A stretch of 64,000 nucleotides of DNA from Galerina marginata (lineage: Eukaryota > Basidiomycota > Agaricomycetes > Agaricales > Galerinaceae), in the NCBI GenBank assembly GCA_023014335.1, contig JAECYW010000005.1, positions 1,550,001 through 1,614,000 of the forward strand, read 5' to 3'. This document shows positions 59,119 to 64,000 of the stretch, piece after piece. The position numbers were made by a program, and so were the translations under genes. The first letter of the stretch is position 1; each line of letters starts with the position of its first letter. Below the pieces are notes generated by a model. It searched no databases. It was not told where the DNA came from and was given only the letters and a program-made list of their open reading frames with translations.

Positions 59119-62100
59119 ATTTCGGGTAGGGGTACATATACCAACGAGGTTGAGCCTTTTAGGCGACGCCAGAAGCTCAGCAGGTACAAGGAGCCAATTG
59201 GCGCAAAGAAACAAAAAAAAACATTAATTCCAAAATATATGTCCCAAATATGGTGATCAGATTCGGGGACCCGTCGCCTGTGCAGTTCCGAACGAATGGA
59301 TCTTTATTTGCAAACCCTGAAACAGATTCGAAGATTGGTGGTAAGAAACCAAGATGGGGTTTCTTGGAATCTCACGCTTTTCGCAGATATCCTCGTTTTG
59401 CTTTCCTAATGGAAACAACTTTTGCTTTGGTCAACAGGGCGCCAGATTTACCCACAGTTTCTTCGCGATGTCATGGTTGTCGGGAAAAGAACCTGTCCAT
59501 AAAAAGATGTTGCTGAATCGCCCTGGTTGGACGGCGAAGCTTCTAGTTCTTGACCAGAAGACGAATGTCGTATTTCATTAGATGAGAATGGGCAATGTCG
59601 GCTAATGTAATTCGTATGATGAATCCGGAATCAAAGCGACCATGACGCTGGTTGTTGCGGAAGAGTTGAGGTTGAGATAAACTTCTGAGTGGATTTGTTG
59701 CCCAGTTTCGGGCACGTGTTGGGCGATCGGTAAGCGATACTGGATCTGAATCCGGGGCACCCCTCCCGCTGTCCACTTGACCGATTCTGTCCCTGTCTTT
59801 TTCAAATAAATTTCCCTAACGACGCCATGTAGATTATCGCCAGCTTGCTAACACTGATCTCTCTGACATCTTTGGTGCTCGAGGCCTACTCAAGAACATT
59901 ATGGTTGCTTGGATTAATATTATCCACTGCTGAAAACTTATACAAAACTTTGAAAACGATCGCATTGGATGAACGGTAATAACTACATATGTATCCCACC
60001 ATTGATTAGAAGAAGACTTGATGAACAGAGAGATGTGAACATCACTCCATCATAGGTGATAGAGGAAAAACAAGCCTGACGCTATTTCAGAGATAAAGTA
60101 GCGCTCTCGATCGGAGAAAAACCTATTGGGTAGGGATAAAAATCACAGAAATGTTACCGCCATTCAAATATTCATCCCTGAAATACGGTTTGATTGCCTT
60201 CGGTCTCGGAATCGGTCGCTATGAATGCACAGTCTTTCTCATTTTCTGTGCGACAGACACATACCTCATAATATTTGGAACGCGGGCCGCGGGTGGACGT
60301 GAATTATGTCAATTCTGTCCTGAGCATTGACGGAGGATGGACGTGGACAGAAAACTGGAACGCAGAATACCCTAAACCCACCAAGTTGTGCATACCCCTT
60401 CCCGCGCCAGGGTGGAAGAACGATCTGAACCTTCTTGAATAGCACATATATGGGGCGATGTTACACAGGAGTCCACCCCCATGACAAGCCGTATACATGG
60501 GAGGATAATTTACCTTTCTCCTCTAATCCGTAAGCCCAATCCACTCGCCATATATCTAGGTTCTTAACAAAAGTTTAAACGGCACAGAGCACTCCCGACC
60601 CGGTTCATAAATTTAGTTACTTTGGAACTCGTTGAGCGGAACGGGAAGATGTCAGCAGGGCTCACCTTACTGGATACAAGAAGCCATTCCGAGTGACATT
60701 CCGGTATACCAATTCACACGGATTTGACGGCACCGAGGCATCTGGTGATGATTGAACTGTGTTCTGGGTTCTGGCGTTCCGAATCTCCTTGCAGTTGCAT
60801 CCAGCCCCAAGATTTTCCACGTCCCAAAAATTCAATAACGAAACCCCATGACGACATGATTCTCACTAATCGTAGAATGAATCGCAAAATTCTTGAATTA
60901 CGAGCCTGAAACTATTGTTGAATTAGTTCGTAGAAATTCTTATCAAGCGAAAACATTTAATAGGACGTTAATACCGTATCCAGTGAACCTCGGACGGGCT
61001 CGCATGATGGCTTCCTCAAAGTCGATGTCGCGACTGTGAACACCGGGGGGGCGAACAGTCTTGAAAAGAAGCACGTAAGTACAGAGTGAACAGAAGGAAC
61101 GCAGTTGCCAGTGACCCGACAGCGTGCGTTCTTGGCCATGATAAGATCCAGCTCAATCAAATGAATTGATTTCAGTGGTCGGCAGAATTCTCTCACATCG
61201 CATGATTAAACCACCCATGATCAATCCCTGTTAAAATTAAATCAATGAAATCAATGAAATCAATGAGCCGTAAAATCCGCATGGATACGTTTATGGTGGC
61301 CTACATAGAGGCGTCGCATGTAACAGAGGCGCGATTTGATCTTCCTTGCCATGGGTTATTATCCATGATTATTCGGGGTCGACTACCGACGTCGAGTACG
61401 ACTAACCCCACATTAGACCCTCAGGCCTCTGTCAAGCGAGTTTCAGTCCGAAATAGGCAATTCGGTAGAAGTTGGGATCCCTCACCACCTGTCAGAAAAA
61501 TCCATTCGAACATGACGGTCCCGGAGCAAAAAAATAAAGAGAGCTGAAGAGAGCTGAAGCTCGAGGGAAAGGTTAAGAATCAACTCACGATCAACCAGCA
61601 CACGCACCGATTCGGAGTCCACTGCGCCACGAGGTTGATCCATACAGGATGTTAAAGATTCCGTGAGGATTTCAAATGATCCAGGTGGTCAGGTCGAACA
61701 AGTAGCTGTGAGGGGAATGAAATGGGAATGTGGCAATCCCAGTGGCAAATCCAGGCCGAATCCTCTTCTCAAACGTTAAGTAGAATCCTCTGAGAGTATC
61801 TTGGATTTACCTGAAGAAGGGCTTTCCCGACTCCCGACTCCCGAGCGTTGAACAGCGAATACCAGAGAAAAGTTGGCCTATCTAAGAAGGCATAAGCTGG
61901 ATGGCGTTTATGCCGTGAGATGGAGGAATTTCCAGACAGCAAAAGAATCCAAGAGGGAGAGGTCAAAAGGTTGCTCAAATGGTTCAACTTTCTCTAGGGT
62001 CAGTGAGGAAGAAAACATATTGTTTCGTGGGCAACCGTATGCCGTCACCAAGGCACTGACGCGGGGATTGCCGGACCCACTGCGATTAGATCACCAGTGC

Positions 62101-62179
62101 GCTGACTTCGATTGCTTTGGTCCAACTAAGAACACCTCCACCAAGTTACAACCGTTCGAGCTTCAGGCTGTTTTGGGTC
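59119..62179. other. 3-kb intergenic region with weak coding-like traces
   Basis: No complete gene is recognised. On the minus strand at about 60949-61065 a frame reads RPPGVHSRDIDFEEAIMRAR and continues to a stop. At about 61585-61640 a short frame starts MDQPRGAVDSESVRVLVD and ends at a GTGAGT donor. These might be exons of one degraded or unrecognised minus-strand gene, but phases do not join cleanly. The rest shows nothing. Confidence 0.35.
61239..61265 (+). repeat. Short tandem repeat, 9-nt unit
   Basis: Three adjacent copies of the unit AAATCAATG, the first slightly imperfect at its left edge. Confidence 0.7.
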
Positions 62180-63467
62180 ATGAAAGTCGTTGTTACAGGT
62201 TCGGACTGGGCGCTTTTTTATTTTAGATTCAATTTGATTGTATATGCATCAGGAGCTTCGGGAGTTCTGGGTTCCGCAGTTTTCTCTGCTTTCAAGAATG
62301 CTGGATTCGATGTCATTGGACTCGCAAACTCTCGGCCAGGTGATAGTTACAATAAGCTTGACCTGACAGCCCAGGATGAGGTGGACGCTTTCTTCGCCAA
62401 CCTCAAACCTGATTGTAATTACGCCCTTGCTCTGGTCTTCACCTGACTGAGCTAACTCAAGTAACACATATCCACCAGGGGTGATTCACTGCGCTGCTGA
62501 AAGACGACCTGATATTGCTGAAAAGGTAAGTTGCATGACTATATTTCTTGAGCCCTAAAGCCGTTTGTTGACAGTTCTTAAGGACCCGATGGCAGCACAG
62601 CGGGTGCGACGAACCTGCATCCGTCATATCCTTTTGGTACTGACACCAGCATAAACTCAGCTCAACGCCGAAGTTCCCAGACACCTGGCGTCCCTTTCGA
62701 AGACATTGAGGTTCAAGTTGGTATACATCTCTACAGGTCTGCTTTGAATTCAGTCGCTGCGAGAATAACCGAACTCATTAATCTTAATAAAGACTACGTT
62801 TTTGATGGCACATCTCCTCCATATACCCCCTCGTCCTTGACGAATCCCATCCAGCTTTATGGAAAATCTAAAAGAGACGGGGAAATTGCGACCTTGGGAA
62901 TCGACGGGGCCAGAGTAATTGTGTTAAGAGTTCCTGTGTTGTGAGTTTATTCCTCAAATAAGCTATTCACATCGCTTAAGAAAGCGCGAATTATACAGAT
63001 ACGGTCCAGCTCCTAAGAATTCAGACTCTGCTATTAATGTTCTTCTCGATGTCGTCCAGGATCAATCTGGAAAAACTTATAAGATGGATCATTACGGTAC
63101 ACGTTTTCCAACAAACGTGCTGGACATCGCCGACTTTTTAGTACGCCTCACAGGTAGGAAACACTACATTCTGTTCATTCAAATTACCAATCGGCGTACA
63201 GGGCTGAAAAATCCGATTCCTCCAATACTACATTACTCCTCAGACGAACCTTTTACCAAGTACGAAATCTGCCTCACGTTTGCCAAGATTCTCGGTCTAC
63301 CGCACAAACATATTATCCCGGATGCCGATCCCCCTACTGGAGAGGCTGTTACGACTCGGCCCCGCGACTGCCACTTATACACCAAAGAAACAGAAGATCT
63401 CGGAGTGGAAGGGGGTCTTGGGCTTTCCTTATTCGAGGAATGGTGGACGGATAAATTAAAGAAATGA
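62180..63467 (+). CDS. MAT2B/RmlD-like NAD(P)-dependent reductase
   Basis: Several exons. Exon 1 is 19 nt (62180-62198, MKVVVT) and joins to GASGVLGSAVFSAFKNAGFD, the Rossmann TGxxGxxG motif. Then come VIHCAAERRPDIAE and LVYISTDYVFDG, whose Asp-Tyr sits across an intron. PIQLYGKSKRDGE carries the SDR catalytic YxxxK. NVLDIADFLVRLTG and YSSDEPFTKYEICLTFAKIL complete the RmlD-like substrate domain. The stop is at 63465-63467. The family includes bacterial dTDP-4-dehydrorhamnose reductase and the regulatory beta subunit of methionine adenosyltransferase. In fungi the MAT2B-like role (modulating S-adenosylmethionine synthesis) is the usual label; activity is not proven. Confidence 0.85.
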
Positions 63468-63560
63468 TTGCACAGATTCTACGAGCACGAATGAATTGTA
63501 TGTACATCCACTATGTATTTGTCTGAAAGTAGCAAGAGTATGACTTCCCGGAATAGCAGT

Positions 63561-63950
63561 ATTGGGCACACTACCCATTCAAAGATAGACTTCCTTATAT
63601 CGAAGGCAACATTGAAGGCGTTAACCGCGAAATGAAATCATCCCTGTCGATCGTCGACGAAGGCGAAGTACGTCATGCTCATTTAGGTGACTTCTAATTA
63701 ACTGAATTCGGAAATTCCACATGCTTCTTCCCTCCCCCGTTCATTGAGCTCTGGCCGACCCGCTACTTATCGCCAAGTGATCCGTACCACCACGAGGAGT
63801 ACATCGTGTTCACCGGCAAGTATAGTCAGATCAGCGGCCTCTATTCAGATTCCAGGATACCAGAGGATACCACGCTACAAGTCTCTTCTTGTCCCACATC
63901 TCGGAACTTTTGCGAAGGATTCGGGGAGTTATCGTGCAGCTGGGTAACAT
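63561..63950 (+). pseudogene. Coding-like exons of an unrecognised gene, probably a fragment
   Basis: A stretch after an AG at 63560 reads YWAHYPFKDRLPYIEGNIEG and runs in frame to a canonical donor (GAA followed by GTACGTCATG near 63667). After an acceptor near 63749, a second stretch reads LWPTRYLSPSDPYHHEEYIV and continues FTGK. Both look strongly protein-like. Yet the MAT2B-like stop lies only about 90 bp upstream, with no room for 5' exons and no good ATG in frame. It could be a truncated gene or the start of a gene with an unusual first exon, possibly continuing past the window. I do not recognise the family. Confidence 0.4.
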
Positions 63951-64000
63951 TTCGTTCAAAATAACAAATGAAAAGAATCGACAGCAGACATGATAGCCTT

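Noticed and set aside
61873..62226. Plus-strand frame of 117 codons ahead of the MAT2B-like gene
   Set aside because: It overlaps the first exon of the reductase in another frame and has no recognisable features.

Overview
The window reads as nuclear DNA of a basidiomycete fungus, most likely an Agaricomycete. Nearly every gene is broken by many introns of about 45-65 nt with GT-AG ends. Genes lie on both strands without operons. Several families typical of Agaricomycetes are present: a DUF6535 protein, a membrane/WD40 fusion protein, HNH_2 proteins and small secreted cysteine-rich proteins. I found no complete transposon, CRISPR array, rRNA or convincing tRNA. Exon limits were read by eye from splice signals, reading frame and family similarity, so individual junctions may be off.

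Layout, left to right. 1-3182 (+): 3' part of a UBE3D/Ipa1-like (HECT_2) gene. 3447-6378 (-): two tandem proline-iminopeptidase-like hydrolases inside a direct duplication of about 1.7 kb. 7157-9199: divergent ATP10 (-) and histone H2A (+). 9584-11438 (+): GT61-type glycosyltransferase. 12673-15003 (+): MFS drug/polyamine transporter. 15631-16217 (-): BRI3-like small membrane protein, followed by a decayed second copy near 16.8-17.1 kb. 18264-22543 (+): membrane-anchored WD40 protein. 23252-24628 (-): HNH_2 nuclease-like protein. 24.6-28.0 kb: gene-poor tract, purine-rich on the + strand. 28018-29324 (-): PNRC-motif (Edc1/2-like) protein. 31027-31403 (+): small spliced candidate gene.

34415-36731 (+): DUF6535 protein. 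37115-37888 (-): nine-exon secreted cysteine-rich protein made of two exon-encoded modules. 38614-40977 (-): second MFS transporter, paralogous to the first and inverted. 41891-45840 (+): SYG1/XPR1 SPX-EXS phosphate exporter. 46853-47574 (-): protein with a Tse2-type ADP-ribosyltransferase-toxin fold and a mitochondrial-like leader. 48144-49013 (-): NAA10. 50234-51785 (-): Old Yellow Enzyme. 53631-57013 (-): VPS16. 57407-59118 (-): arrestin-like protein. 62180-63467 (+): MAT2B/RmlD-like reductase, followed by coding-like fragments of an unrecognised gene.

Most of the window is housekeeping genes interspersed with fast-evolving lineage-specific genes, and no multi-gene pathway or defence island is evident. 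The most unusual items are the cysteine-rich gene whose two modules share identical exon lengths (26, 7 and 46 nt, including two 7-nt microexons), the Tse2-fold protein with a mitochondrial-like leader, the BRI3 pseudogene, and the 3.4-kb purine-rich tract with orphan splice signals.
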